From: Collimonas rhizosphaerae
GTDB lineage: Bacteria; Pseudomonadota; Gammaproteobacteria; Burkholderiales; Burkholderiaceae_D
Direction of reading: 5' to 3'
Assembly: GCF_038896935.1 (NCBI RefSeq)
Contig: NZ_JBANDC010000020.1
Span: 1-64,000 of the forward strand
DNA length: 64,000 nt
Every line of letters starts with the position of its first letter. Position 1 is the stretch's first letter. The position numbers and the translations under genes were made by a program. Below are positions 49,352 to 57,565 of the stretch, piece by piece. The notes beneath the pieces were generated by a model that saw only the letters and a list, made by a program, of their open reading frames with translations, was not told where the DNA came from and ran no database searches.

Positions 49352-49942
49352 ATGAGCCCGCCGAACAGCCCGCAGCCGATGAACGACCAAGACCGAGACA
49401 TCACTGCGACTGTCTTGCGTGAGCGCGCCAGGCTCGGGAATTTCATCCTGCGCCGGGTGCGCGATCCGGACGAAGCGGACGATATCCTGCAGGATGTGTT
49501 CCAGGAATTCGTCCAGGCCTACCGTCTTCCCGCTCCGATCGAACAAGCGAGCGCCTGGCTGTTCCGTGTCGCGCGCAACCGCATCATTGACCGTTTCCGC
49601 AAGAAGAAAGAGCAGTCGGTAAACGAGATCGGTGAAATGAACGGCGATCCTGACGGCGAAGACAGCGAGTACCGGCTCGACCTGGCGCTGCCGGCGCCCG
49701 ACGGACCGGAAGCGGTGCACGCCAGGTCGGTCTTGCTGAGAGAGCTGCAGCAAGCCCTCGACGAACTGCCGGCCAGCCAGCGCGATGTGTTCGTCGGACA
49801 CGAACTGGAAGGACTCAGTTTCAAGGAAATGGCGTCGCAAAGCGGCGTTGCCGTGAATACCCTGCTGGCGCGCAAGCGCTACGCGGTCTTGTACCTGCGC
49901 GCTCGGCTGCAGGTGGCATACGACGAATTCGGCATCTATTGA
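49352..49942 (+). CDS. ECF-type RNA polymerase sigma factor
   Basis: 196 residues. Region 2 includes RRVRDPDEADDILQDVFQEFVQAY and WLFRVARNRIIDRFRKKK (DNA melting and -10 recognition). Region 4 is LLRELQQALDELPASQRDVFVGHELEGLSFKEMASQSGVAVNTLLARKRYAVLYLR. The starts at 49352 and 49379 are both possible; neither has a strong SD. No anti-sigma gene is adjacent; the next gene encodes a 99-residue membrane protein but is separated by a MITE-like element. The stop codon (TATTGA context) lies inside the element's left terminal repeat, so the last residues may have been altered by insertion. Confidence 0.92.
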   Translation: MSPPNSPQPMNDQDRDITATVLRERARLGNFILRRVRDPDEADDILQDVFQEFVQAYRLPAPIEQASAWLFRVARNRIIDRFRKKKEQSVNEIGEMNGDPDGEDSEYRLDLALPAPDGPEAVHARSVLLRELQQALDELPASQRDVFVGHELEGLSFKEMASQSGVAVNTLLARKRYAVLYLRARLQVAYDEFGIY

Positions 49943-49980
49943 GAGTTTCACAATTCATGACAGCGCCACGGCAGGAATCT

Positions 49981-50039
49981 TCTGGGGTCAGAGTCAACTT
50001 TCGCAGTGTTTCATCGCGAAACTTGACTCTGACCCCAGA
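49981..50039. repeat. hairpin 1 of the GGGGTCAGAGT family
   Basis: 24-nt arms (49981-50004, 50016-50039) with one mismatch and an 11-nt loop. Outer sequence TCTGGGGTCAGAGTCAA; inner stem differs from the other copies in the window. It lies inside the MITE-like element. Confidence 0.75.
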
Positions 50040-50115
50040 TGACGGATTCGGAGAAAGGCAGAGCGCACAGCGCGGTTTTGTTTTTTTCAACGATGAGGCA
50101 GCTACTCCGTGGCCC

Positions 50116-50182
50116 GCTAAGTGGGGTCAGAGTGAAGTTTCTGCAAAAAGCGCGCAGAAAGTTCACTCTGACCCCAGTTAGC
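50116..50182. repeat. hairpin 2 of the GGGGTCAGAGT family
   Basis: 29-nt arms (50116-50144, 50154-50182) with two mismatches and a 9-nt loop. The tip GGGGTCAGAGTGAA is shared with hairpin 1 and, in part, with the hairpin at 71-110, while the inner stem is different. Conserved ends with variable but self-complementary stems are typical of REP-like elements. Confidence 0.75.
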
Positions 50183-50308
50183 TGCGTTTGTTGATCGCCT
50201 AGAAAACCGGGCAAGGGCTTTGTCATGTTTTATGAAACTCTCAATAAGTCGACATATGAATTGTGCCTATGGATTGGCACGTGAATTGACACGCAAAGGA
50301 GCAGGAAG

Positions 50309-50608
50309 ATGAAAGCGAGATTTTTTTGGAAATTGCTGATGGTGCTGGTGATCGCCGTCGTGCTTGGCGGCGCTGTCATGGTGCTGTGGAACCTGGTGAT
50401 GCCTGGCCTGTTCGCCGGCATCCTCCAGATCGACTACTGGCATGCGCTCGGCCTGCTGGTCCTGAGCCGGATCCTGTTCGGCGGATTCCGCGGGCACGGC
50501 GGATGGCACGGCCGCCGGCAATGGCAAAAATGGCAAGCAATGACGGCGGAAGAGCGCGAGCAGTTCCGCAAAGGCCGTTCAGCCCCTTGCAAGAAAAACG
50601 AGGAATAA
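50309..50608 (+). CDS. small membrane protein, possible partner of the sigma factor
   Basis: 99 residues with two hydrophobic helices (about 8-30 and 36-57), then a Gly/His/Arg-rich cytoplasmic or periplasmic tail FRGHGGWHGRRQWQKW and the motif MTAEEREQFRKGRS. Proteins of this layout are often found next to ECF sigma factors, where the tail may act as a sensor or anti-sigma; this is from general knowledge and unproved here. Strong SD (GGAG/AGGAAG). It starts an apparent operon with the ferredoxin (2-nt gap) and MFS gene. Confidence 0.75.
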   Translation: MKARFFWKLLMVLVIAVVLGGAVMVLWNLVMPGLFAGILQIDYWHALGLLVLSRILFGGFRGHGGWHGRRQWQKWQAMTAEEREQFRKGRSAPCKKNEE

Positions 50609-50610
50609 GC

Positions 50611-50904
50611 GTGGCTGATACCTCGACCGCCGGCTGCAAACAGGAACCGGGAGCGATCGTCCCGGTAGTCAACCTGAAGCGCTGCGAAGGCAAGGGCGAC
50701 TGCGTCGAGGTATGCCCGGAAAACGTGTTCCAGGTCCGGCGCATCGACGACAGCGATTATCAAAACCTTGGTACATTACAGAAATTCAAATTGCGCGTGC
50801 ACGGCATGCAGGTCGCCTATACGCCAAACGCCGATGCGTGCCGGGCATGTGGTCTGTGCGTCAGCGCGTGTCCTGAACATGCCATTACCCTTAGCCGCAT
50901 ATGA
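50611..50904 (+). CDS. 7Fe-type ferredoxin
   Basis: 97 residues, GTG start with GAGGAA 6 nt upstream. The first motif is CEGKGDCVEVCP: the second cysteine of CxxCxxCxxxCP is replaced by Lys, so this site likely holds a [3Fe-4S] cluster or one with a non-Cys ligand. The second motif CRACGLCVSACP is complete for [4Fe-4S]. It would carry electrons in the cytoplasm. It overlaps the MFS gene by 4 nt; no redox enzyme partner is adjacent. Confidence 0.88.
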   Translation: MADTSTAGCKQEPGAIVPVVNLKRCEGKGDCVEVCPENVFQVRRIDDSDYQNLGTLQKFKLRVHGMQVAYTPNADACRACGLCVSACPEHAITLSRI

Positions 50905-52172
50905 CCGAACCTACGAATCCACCTGCCACAACCTCGCCATCGCAGTTCTCCCGTTACCAGAAGTTTGTGGTCGGCATGCTGGCGTTCCTGCAGTTTGCCG
51001 TCATCCTCGATTTCATGCTCATGTCGCCGCTGGGTGCCGTGATCATGCCCGCGCTCGCCATCGGTCCGAAACAGTTCGGGCTGGTGGTCTCCGCGTACGC
51101 GTTCAGCGCCGGCCTGTCAGGATTGCTGACAGCCGGTTTCGCCGACCGTTTCGACCGCAAGAAGATCCTGCTGTTCTTTTATGCCGGCTTCATCATCGGC
51201 ACATTATGGTGCGGTCTGGCGCAAAGCTTCGAGAGCCTGCTGCTGGCGCGCATCGTCACGGGCCTGTTCGGCGGCGTCATTGGTTCTGTAGTGCTGGCCA
51301 TATCGACCGACCTGTTCCCGCTGCAGATGCGCGGCCGCGTGATGGGCCTGATCCAGACCGCATTCGCCGCCAGCCAGGTGCTGGGCATCCCGGTCGGGCT
51401 GTACCTGTCCAACCGCTGGGACTGGCATGTGCCGTTCCTGGCGATGGCGGTCCTGGGCGTGTTCGGCGGCCTGTTCGTGACCTGGCGCATGCAGCCTGTC
51501 ACCGCCCACCTTGCCATACCCCAGGAACACAGCCCGTGGATGCACCTGTTCCACACGGTCACCGAGCCGCGCTACCTGATGGCTTTCGCGACGACGGCGT
51601 TGCTGACCACCGGCGGCTTCATGCTGATGCCCTTCAGCAGCGCCTATGCGGTGAGCAACCTCGGCATCGACCTGCACAGCCTGCCGACGGTCTACCTGGT
51701 CACGGGGCTGTGCACCATCTTCTTTGGCCCCATGATCGGCAAGGCTGCCGACACATTCGGCAAATTCCGCGTGTTCATACTCGGCACGGTGCTGTCGATC
51801 ACCATGGTGCTGATCTATACCCACCTCGGGCCGACCTCGCTGCCCCTGCTGATCGTCGTCAATGCGTTCATGTTCGTCGGGATATTCTCGCGCATGATTC
51901 CGTTCCAGGCGCTGGTGTCTTCGGTGCCGGTCAGCACCCAGCGCGGCTCCTTCAACGCCATCAGCGCTTCGATCCAGCAGCTGTCAGGCGGTGTCGCCTC
52001 GGTCGTCGCCGGCCATATCGTCACGCTCGGGGCGGATGGAAAACTGCAGCATTTCGACGATGTGGGTTATGTCGTCGTCGGCACCTCGCTGGTGGCGCTG
52101 ACGCTGCTCTGGCGCCTGCAGCGCAGCCCCGGGAATGGGCCGACGCCGCAGCCTGCAACGACAGCCCTCTAA
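50901..52172 (+). CDS. MFS transporter
   Basis: 423 residues with about 12 membrane helices and the MFS loop motif GFADRFDRKKIL between helices 2 and 3. The Arg/Pro pattern ARIVTGLFGGVIGSVVLAISTDLFP suits the DHA1/arabinose-efflux-like drug:H+ antiporter group. The ATG overlaps the ferredoxin stop (ATGA), so the two are translationally coupled. The substrate is unknown. Confidence 0.9.
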   Translation: MTEPTNPPATTSPSQFSRYQKFVVGMLAFLQFAVILDFMLMSPLGAVIMPALAIGPKQFGLVVSAYAFSAGLSGLLTAGFADRFDRKKILLFFYAGFIIGTLWCGLAQSFESLLLARIVTGLFGGVIGSVVLAISTDLFPLQMRGRVMGLIQTAFAASQVLGIPVGLYLSNRWDWHVPFLAMAVLGVFGGLFVTWRMQPVTAHLAIPQEHSPWMHLFHTVTEPRYLMAFATTALLTTGGFMLMPFSSAYAVSNLGIDLHSLPTVYLVTGLCTIFFGPMIGKAADTFGKFRVFILGTVLSITMVLIYTHLGPTSLPLLIVVNAFMFVGIFSRMIPFQALVSSVPVSTQRGSFNAISASIQQLSGGVASVVAGHIVTLGADGKLQHFDDVGYVVVGTSLVALTLLWRLQRSPGNGPTPQPATTAL

Positions 52173-52200
52173 GTCGCGAATTGCCTGGCATGGCCGGGTA

Positions 52201-53247
52201 TCACCGGAATTGCTGGACGATCGAGCCTGACCCTGCTGCATAGTCGATCTTGGCGAACGCCCCATTGACAAGCGAAACTTGGGGCGGTAGGTGCCCGATA
52301 TCGAGATCGTAAAGCGTGGGGCAACACACTCCTTCCAGCGCGGAGCGGAGCGCATCCATGTAAGTGAAATCATCTGAGGAGCCGGTAGCTGCATTGCGTC
52401 CCAAAAGGATGCCGTGCAGTCCGTCAAGCCAGCCATGCATGCGCAGACAGTGCAGAGCGCGAGCCACCTCGAAAGGGGCCAGCTCCGCATTCTCGAGATA
52501 GAGTAATGTCCCTTCCTTGCCGGACGACGCTATGTAGGCAGGCACGTTTCCGTAGCGGGTTCCTGCGAGCCGCGACAGTGTATCGAGGCAGCCGCCGATG
52601 AGCCGTCCTTCCAGGTGGAGTGGCGCCTCGGCGCCATCGAACCGTTTCCACTTTGTTTTCTCGCTAGCGACCAGGTTTGCGCCTGGATTGCTTTTCCAGT
52701 CCGCGCTAACGCGCTCGAACGCTATCGACGAACGCTGTTCAAAATCCACGCCGTGGGAAGCCGTGAGCAAAGCCCACAGGCCGGCGGTTGTCTCATCGAC
52801 TGCGGACGCTCCGAATTGCATGAGATTGGGGCCGTGCACCGTAGCCCATCCTGCGATGGTCGTCAGTGGGAGGTGCAAGGTGCTCAGGTCTGAGAAGCCC
52901 GAGAACCATTTGGCAGGGCTTGAAGCCAGCGCATCAAAGTCGACCAGGTCGAGCAGCTCTATCGCCAGGTTGCCTCCCCATGGCGGCATTACGGCAGCGA
53001 TTTCGGGGGCGGTCAGGAAGGCTGTCAGTTCGTCCGCGCGGCGCCTTGGAATCGCACTGGCCCCGTTGGCCTGCTGGCGCAGGCATTCGCCTTCCAGGAC
53101 GCGGAATCCACGGTGTTCCAGCGCTGCGATGGCCAAGTCCAGGCGAGGGTGCAAGGCTGGCGGCACCCCTGACGACGGCGCCGTGACGGCAATCAAATCA
53201 CCGGCTGCGAGTGGCTTGGGGAAACGGAGTGTTTGAGGATTGTGCAT
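52201..53247 (-). CDS. S66 family peptidase (LD-carboxypeptidase/MccF-like)
   Basis: 348-residue serine peptidase. The nucleophile motif is GFSDLSTL (canonical GYSD-T), catalytic Glu in LLYLENAEL and His in DIGHLPPQ. The family includes cytoplasmic LdcA, which trims murein tetrapeptides, and MccF, which detoxifies microcin C-like nucleotide peptides; motifs alone do not separate them. No signal peptide, so it acts in the cytoplasm. No neighbouring cell-wall or microcin gene helps. Confidence 0.9.
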   Translation of the reverse strand: MHNPQTLRFPKPLAAGDLIAVTAPSSGVPPALHPRLDLAIAALEHRGFRVLEGECLRQQANGASAIPRRRADELTAFLTAPEIAAVMPPWGGNLAIELLDLVDFDALASSPAKWFSGFSDLSTLHLPLTTIAGWATVHGPNLMQFGASAVDETTAGLWALLTASHGVDFEQRSSIAFERVSADWKSNPGANLVASEKTKWKRFDGAEAPLHLEGRLIGGCLDTLSRLAGTRYGNVPAYIASSGKEGTLLYLENAELAPFEVARALHCLRMHGWLDGLHGILLGRNAATGSSDDFTYMDALRSALEGVCCPTLYDLDIGHLPPQVSLVNGAFAKIDYAAGSGSIVQQFR

Positions 53248-53295
53248 GCCAATTTTGTCCAGAAAACGTGGTCTGTCGATGTGGCGTGCAGCGAT

Positions 53296-54099
53296 CTATT
53301 GTCCGCTGCGCGCTTCCGCCAGCGCAATGGTCAAGTGCTGCACTTTCTTTTTCAGCTGGTCGCGCTCCTGGGTGAGTTCAACCACCTGCTGCAGCAGGCG
53401 GTGAATTTCGATTTGTTCGGGCGTGGCGTCATACGGCGGCGGATCCTGTTCGGGCTTCGGCGGCAGCCGGGCTTCGCGCACCTGCCTTGCTGCCTGGCGC
53501 AATTCCTTTTTTCCTCCGGCAACCGCCGCTACCTGCTCCTCGCTGGGCAAGGAGGCTACGGCCGCCGCGGCGTTGATGGAAATCAGGCCCGACTTCACGG
53601 CGCCCACCAGCTCAGGCGCTGCCGTCTTCTGGATTCTTTCGATCTGCCCCAAGGTCGCGCTGCTTACCCGCGCGGTGCGCGCAACGGCTTCCCGGGTCCA
53701 TGGCGGGTCGCCGTCGGACTGGGCAGGGGTATCGGTCGCGGTGGGCTGCGCAGCCGATTGCCGGGCCTGTTCCTGGCGCGCCGCCACGATCTCTTTCTTG
53801 CGCAATGCGAGCACGCCGCGCTGGAAATCCGATACGCTGCGCCGCCCCAGGTGGTTGTCGATCATCCACAGGTGCACGTCTTCGATGGATTGGAACGTGT
53901 GGTTCTGCATGGTGTTGAACGGAATCCGATGCTTCTGGCAGATGCTGTAGCGGTTGTGTCCGTCCACCAGCAGGTCGCCCCACAGCACCAGCGCGTCGCG
54001 GCAGCCTTCCGCCAGCAGGCTGCGTTCCAGCGCGGCGAATTCGTCCTCGGTCAACGGATCGATATAGGCGCGGAGGTCTTCGTTGATAGTGATGGTCAT
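53296..54099 (-). CDS. orphan ParB-like protein
   Basis: 267 residues. The N-terminal ParB/Srx-type fold has the motif LWGDLLVDGHNRYSICQKHRIPF (nucleotide-binding box), then HLGRRSVSDFQRGVLALRKKEIV. A charged linker with a TPAQSDGDPPWT segment precedes a helix-turn-helix-like block (REAVARTARVSSATLGQIERIQK). The C-terminus (about 225-265) is a predicted coiled coil. No parA or parS lies nearby and it is not in a partition operon, so it may be a plasmid- or element-derived regulator. Function not assigned. Confidence 0.82.
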   Translation of the reverse strand: MTITINEDLRAYIDPLTEDEFAALERSLLAEGCRDALVLWGDLLVDGHNRYSICQKHRIPFNTMQNHTFQSIEDVHLWMIDNHLGRRSVSDFQRGVLALRKKEIVAARQEQARQSAAQPTATDTPAQSDGDPPWTREAVARTARVSSATLGQIERIQKTAAPELVGAVKSGLISINAAAAVASLPSEEQVAAVAGGKKELRQAARQVREARLPPKPEQDPPPYDATPEQIEIHRLLQQVVELTQERDQLKKKVQHLTIALAEARSGQ

Positions 54100-54291
54100 G
54101 GCTTCAGAAGGAATAAAATGTTAGCGTGGCAATGCTGGCCTGTTGTTCTATTCCATGCGGCGGGATAGTCTGGATCGGATTTTACCTCGCGCATGGCATG
54201 TTTATTGCCTAAAAAATGTGCATGTCCGCTAATTCCGATGCATCAAGCATCGGGATGGCGCTTAGATAAACGTCTTCGTAAGGGTGCCCTG

Positions 54292-55086
54292 ATGAGATTC
54301 GCAAAACTCCTGCTGTTGTCCCTCGGACTGTGCATCATGGCAGTGCAAGATGCGCGGGCCGATGCCCTGGCCGATATCCAGAAGCGCGGCGTCCTGCGCA
54401 TCGCCGTGCCGCAGGATTTTGCGCCGTTCGGATCCGTCACCTCGGACATGAAACTGCAGGGACTGGATATCGACGTCGCAACGCTGGTCGCCAGGAACAT
54501 GGGGCTGAAACTTGAGCTGGTGCCGGTCACCAGCGCCAACCGCATCGCCTATCTGCAGACGCGCAAGGCCGACCTGGCGATTTCGACATTGGGCAAGAAT
54601 GCCGAACGCGAAAAGGTCATCGCCTTTTCGCAACCATATTCACCCTACAACAACAGTGTCTTCGGCCCCGCCAGCTTGAAAGTTGCGGGCGCTGCCGACC
54701 TCGCCGGAAAAACCATCGGCGTCGCACGCGGGACGTTCCAGGACAGCCAGCTGACAGAAACCGCGCCGCCCAGCGCAGTGATCAAACGCTACGAGGACAA
54801 CAACGGCATGATTTCGGCCTACCTGTCGGGCCAGGTGCAGCTGGTCGGCACCGGCGATTTCGTCGCTGTTGCGCTGGCGGAAAAAGCCGCCAGCAACAAG
54901 CCGCAAATGAAATACATCATCCAGGAATCGGCCTGCTACGTCGGCCTGCTCAAAGAGGAGCCGGCGCTGATGGCGAAAGTGAATGCCGCGCTGACCCTGG
55001 CCAAGAAGAACCATGAGTTGAACGCGATCGTGCAAAAATGGCTGAACGTGCCGTTGCCGGAGAAACTGGCAGTCCAGTTTGACTGA
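54292..55086 (+). CDS. amino-acid-type ABC substrate-binding protein (SBP_bac_3)
   Basis: 264-residue periplasmic protein with a signal peptide (MRFAKLLLLSLGLCIMAVQDARA). Family-3 features are DIQKRGVLRIAVPQDFAPFG, LQGLDIDVATLVARNMGLKLELVPVTSANRIAYL and the substrate-contact LAISTLGKNAEREKVIAFSQPY. It would bind an amino acid or similar small polar solute. No permease or ATPase is adjacent, so it is an orphan component here. The ATG at 54292 has AAGGG upstream and gives a proper signal peptide; the frame is open from 54193. Confidence 0.92.
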   Translation: MRFAKLLLLSLGLCIMAVQDARADALADIQKRGVLRIAVPQDFAPFGSVTSDMKLQGLDIDVATLVARNMGLKLELVPVTSANRIAYLQTRKADLAISTLGKNAEREKVIAFSQPYSPYNNSVFGPASLKVAGAADLAGKTIGVARGTFQDSQLTETAPPSAVIKRYEDNNGMISAYLSGQVQLVGTGDFVAVALAEKAASNKPQMKYIIQESACYVGLLKEEPALMAKVNAALTLAKKNHELNAIVQKWLNVPLPEKLAVQFD

Positions 55087-55110
55087 ACTGCCGGCAACGG
55101 ACGTGGCCGT

Positions 55111-55965
55111 TTAAGGCCGCTGCACCGCGTCGATGCCAAGCACGCTGGCATCGGCGGCGCCGTGTCCCGCGGCGATGAGCTGGTCCATCCTGGCTGCGAC
55201 CGCTGGCAGGGCTGCCATCGGCCGGTTGCCGGTCGTTTCCAGCATCAGCCGCACATCCTTGCGCGCCATCGCCAGTTCAAAGCTCGGGGTGAAATTGCCC
55301 TTTGCCATGTTCAGGCCGCGGCCGGTCACCATTCCGTTCAAATCAAGCAGCCCCAGCAGCTTGATGGCGTCCTCGCCATCCACGCCGCTCGCTTGCGCCA
55401 GGGTGAGGATGTCGGCCACTACTGCGGAGAGGCCGATGATCACGGCGTTTCCAAACAATTTGTTTGCTGCGGCAAGGTCGCTGCGTTCGCCCAGGTATTC
55501 GAGACGTCCTGTCATCTTGGCGAGATCGGCCTGCACGGATTCGAACAGCGCCTTCGGGCCCGCGACCATCATCGTTCCCTGGGCATTGCGAGCGGCCGGC
55601 GGTCCCATGAAGACGGGACAGTGCAGGTATTTCACGCCGGCCGCATGCAGCCGTTCAGCCCGTTTGGCGGTAAGCGCCGGCAAGGTCGTGGTGTGGTCGA
55701 TCAGGATTGCGTCGGGCGATAGGCCAGCGCGCGCCGCCGCGATAAGCTCTTCGACCACCGCGTCGTCTTTCACCACGATATGTACCCGTGCGGCGCCTCG
55801 GACCGCTTCGGCGGGCGTTGCGGCAGCCTTCACGCCGAACTGGGCAAGGGCGTGCACCTTGTCGATGGAACGATTCCATGCGGTTACCGAATCGCCGCGT
55901 TTTGCGGCGGCCTCAGCGAATGCGCCGCCAAGCAACCCGGTACCGAGAAAAGCAATGTTTGCCAT
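55111..55965 (-). CDS. NAD(P)-dependent beta-hydroxyacid dehydrogenase family protein
   Basis: 284 residues, 3-hydroxyisobutyrate/6-phosphogluconate dehydrogenase superfamily. The N-terminal Rossmann motif GTGLLGG is followed by the glycine/substrate segment CPVFMGPPAARNAQGTMMVAG, the variant of GxxxGA in this group. Catalytic Lys lies in AAANKLFGN. The C-terminal helical domain includes ELAMARKDVRLML. It lies downstream of a LysR gene on the same strand, 98 nt away, which may control it. Reaction unknown. Confidence 0.9.
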   Translation of the reverse strand: MANIAFLGTGLLGGAFAEAAAKRGDSVTAWNRSIDKVHALAQFGVKAAATPAEAVRGAARVHIVVKDDAVVEELIAAARAGLSPDAILIDHTTTLPALTAKRAERLHAAGVKYLHCPVFMGPPAARNAQGTMMVAGPKALFESVQADLAKMTGRLEYLGERSDLAAANKLFGNAVIIGLSAVVADILTLAQASGVDGEDAIKLLGLLDLNGMVTGRGLNMAKGNFTPSFELAMARKDVRLMLETTGNRPMAALPAVAARMDQLIAAGHGAADASVLGIDAVQRP

Positions 55966-56063
55966 GACTGTATCCTTTTGAAATTAAATCTGAACAACAG
56001 AATGGCAAAATATAACACCGGAACAATTTGTCCGAGCGGCGCCGCCGCATTGTGCGCAAATCG

Positions 56064-56996
56064 TCAATTTTCTCCAGACAGCAGTGCAATCCTGGCAGGC
56101 AGTTCGGCTTTCAGGAATTCTATATAAGCCCGCACAGCCGGGACCAGGCCGCGCCGGGTCGGGAATAACAGCCGCACCTGCCCCGAGGGCGGACGCCAAT
56201 CGGGCAGCACGCGTTGCAGGGATTTCTGCGCCAGGTCTTCCGAGCATACGTGGCGCGGTAAAGCGATCACGCCCATGTGCGCCAGCGCTGCCTTTTTAAG
56301 AAGCCGGATGTTGTCGCTTCTCATGCGCGGCTTTAATGCAACCACCTGCTCTTCGCCTGCCTGGTTCAGCAACCGCCATGCCGGCGCTTCGTCGTCCATG
56401 CCGAAAACAAGCGCGTCCAGCGCGGCCAGGTCGGCGGGGTTTTGCGGCTCCCCGGCGCGTTCCATGAAAGACGGGCTCGCATACAGCCCCCACGGGGTCG
56501 AGCACAAGTTGGCCTGGACCAGGCTGGAGTTCTCCAGCGCCTGCGAATTGATGCGCAAGGCGACATCCATCCTCTCTTCGACCAGGTCGACGTTGCGATT
56601 GGTAATCTGCGTCATGACCTGGACTTTGGGATGCATGGCCATGAAGCGCGGCAACAGGTCGCTCAGGATCATATCGATCATTCCTTCCGGAGCGCTGAAG
56701 CGTATCGCTCCCACCGGCTCGACCAGGGTGCGCTGCACGACGTCTTCGGCGGCGTGGGCCTCGATGATCATCGCCACGCAATGCTGGTAGAACTGGGAGC
56801 CGACCTCGGTAAGCGCGATGCGGCGCGAGGTCCGATGCAGCAAGCGGACTCCCAGTACTTTCTCCAGTTCCGCGGTACGCCGGCTCAGCCTGGATTTCGG
56901 GATGTCCAGGGCGTCTGCCGCTGCGGTGAAGCCGCCGCGGTCGACAACCTGGACAAAAAAATACAGGTCGTTGAGGTCGATATTCAGTTTTTTCAT
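56064..56996 (-). CDS. LysR-type transcriptional regulator
   Basis: 310 residues. N-terminal helix-turn-helix (about 7-65: LNDLYFFVQVVDRGGFTAAADALDIPKSRLSRRTAELEKVLGVRLLHRTSRRIALTEVG) and an effector domain of the CrgA/YhjC-like group. It lies directly upstream of the dehydrogenase on the same strand and divergent from the DUF4148 gene, so either may be its target. Confidence 0.92.
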   Translation of the reverse strand: MKKLNIDLNDLYFFVQVVDRGGFTAAADALDIPKSRLSRRTAELEKVLGVRLLHRTSRRIALTEVGSQFYQHCVAMIIEAHAAEDVVQRTLVEPVGAIRFSAPEGMIDMILSDLLPRFMAMHPKVQVMTQITNRNVDLVEERMDVALRINSQALENSSLVQANLCSTPWGLYASPSFMERAGEPQNPADLAALDALVFGMDDEAPAWRLLNQAGEEQVVALKPRMRSDNIRLLKKAALAHMGVIALPRHVCSEDLAQKSLQRVLPDWRPPSGQVRLLFPTRRGLVPAVRAYIEFLKAELPARIALLSGEN

Positions 56997-57171
56997 CGAA
57001 AGTTCCGGCTTTATCGTCCCATATACAGAACGGAAGATCGCATTTTAGCTAATTTATCTGGATTGTCGTTGCGCATAGTATCAATCACACGGCAAGACAT
57101 GCTGGAAAACAAGTTTCACAGAATGCCGACACCGTCGCCATCCCGGCTTATATTTTTACTGAAAGCACAAA

Positions 57172-57471
57172 ATGAACATCCTGAAAATCGTGATTGCCAC
57201 CACCCTCGTCGCCGCCACCGGCTCCGTCCTTGCTGAAGCAAGCTATCCGCCAGAAGCGCCTTTTGTTTCGACCAAGACGCGGGCAGAGGTCGTGGCCGAA
57301 TTGCAGCGGGCAAGCGACCAGGGCAGCCTGAACTATGCCGCCTCCGCCTACCCGGTGCTGCAGCCTGTGGCGTCGGCCAAGACCCGCGCTGAAGTCAATG
57401 CGGAGCTGAAGCGCGATACGCCGGTTGCAAATCGTGAGCCGGATGAGTTGCGTGACAATGCCGGCTACTAA
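57172..57471 (+). CDS. DUF4148 domain protein
   Basis: 99 residues with a signal peptide (MNILKIVIATTLVAATGSVLAEA). The mature part has two copies of the DUF4148 motif: KTRAEVVAELQRA and KTRAEVNAELKRD, separated by about 32 residues. The family is abundant in Burkholderiales and of unknown function; a periplasmic location is expected. Followed 94 nt later by a DoxX gene on the same strand. Confidence 0.88.
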   Translation: MNILKIVIATTLVAATGSVLAEASYPPEAPFVSTKTRAEVVAELQRASDQGSLNYAASAYPVLQPVASAKTRAEVNAELKRDTPVANREPDELRDNAGY

Positions 57472-57565
57472 GCCGGCAAGCGCGTTGACGAACCTTGCAA
57501 ATCAGGGAAACGTGGCGATGCGCTGCGCGTGTCGCCACGGCACTGAACCATTGAATAAAAAAACC

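Larger units (their letters stand above)
49937..50246. mobile_element. MITE-like element with 26-bp terminal inverted repeats
   Basis: The left end 49937-49962 and the right end 50221-50246 are inverted repeats matching at 23 of 26 positions, with outer core TTGAGAGTTTCA. Both ends are bordered by TA, compatible with a TA target duplication. The 310-bp interior has no plausible gene and carries two large hairpins. The size, lack of coding capacity and position between two genes fit a non-autonomous miniature transposon. The transposase family that moved it is unknown. Confidence 0.65.

Noticed and set aside
49977..50184. Hairpins near 50 kb as tRNA or attC sites
   Set aside because: Two simple long stems, no cloverleaf or CCA end, and no attC core sites; the repeated tip fits REP-like elements better.
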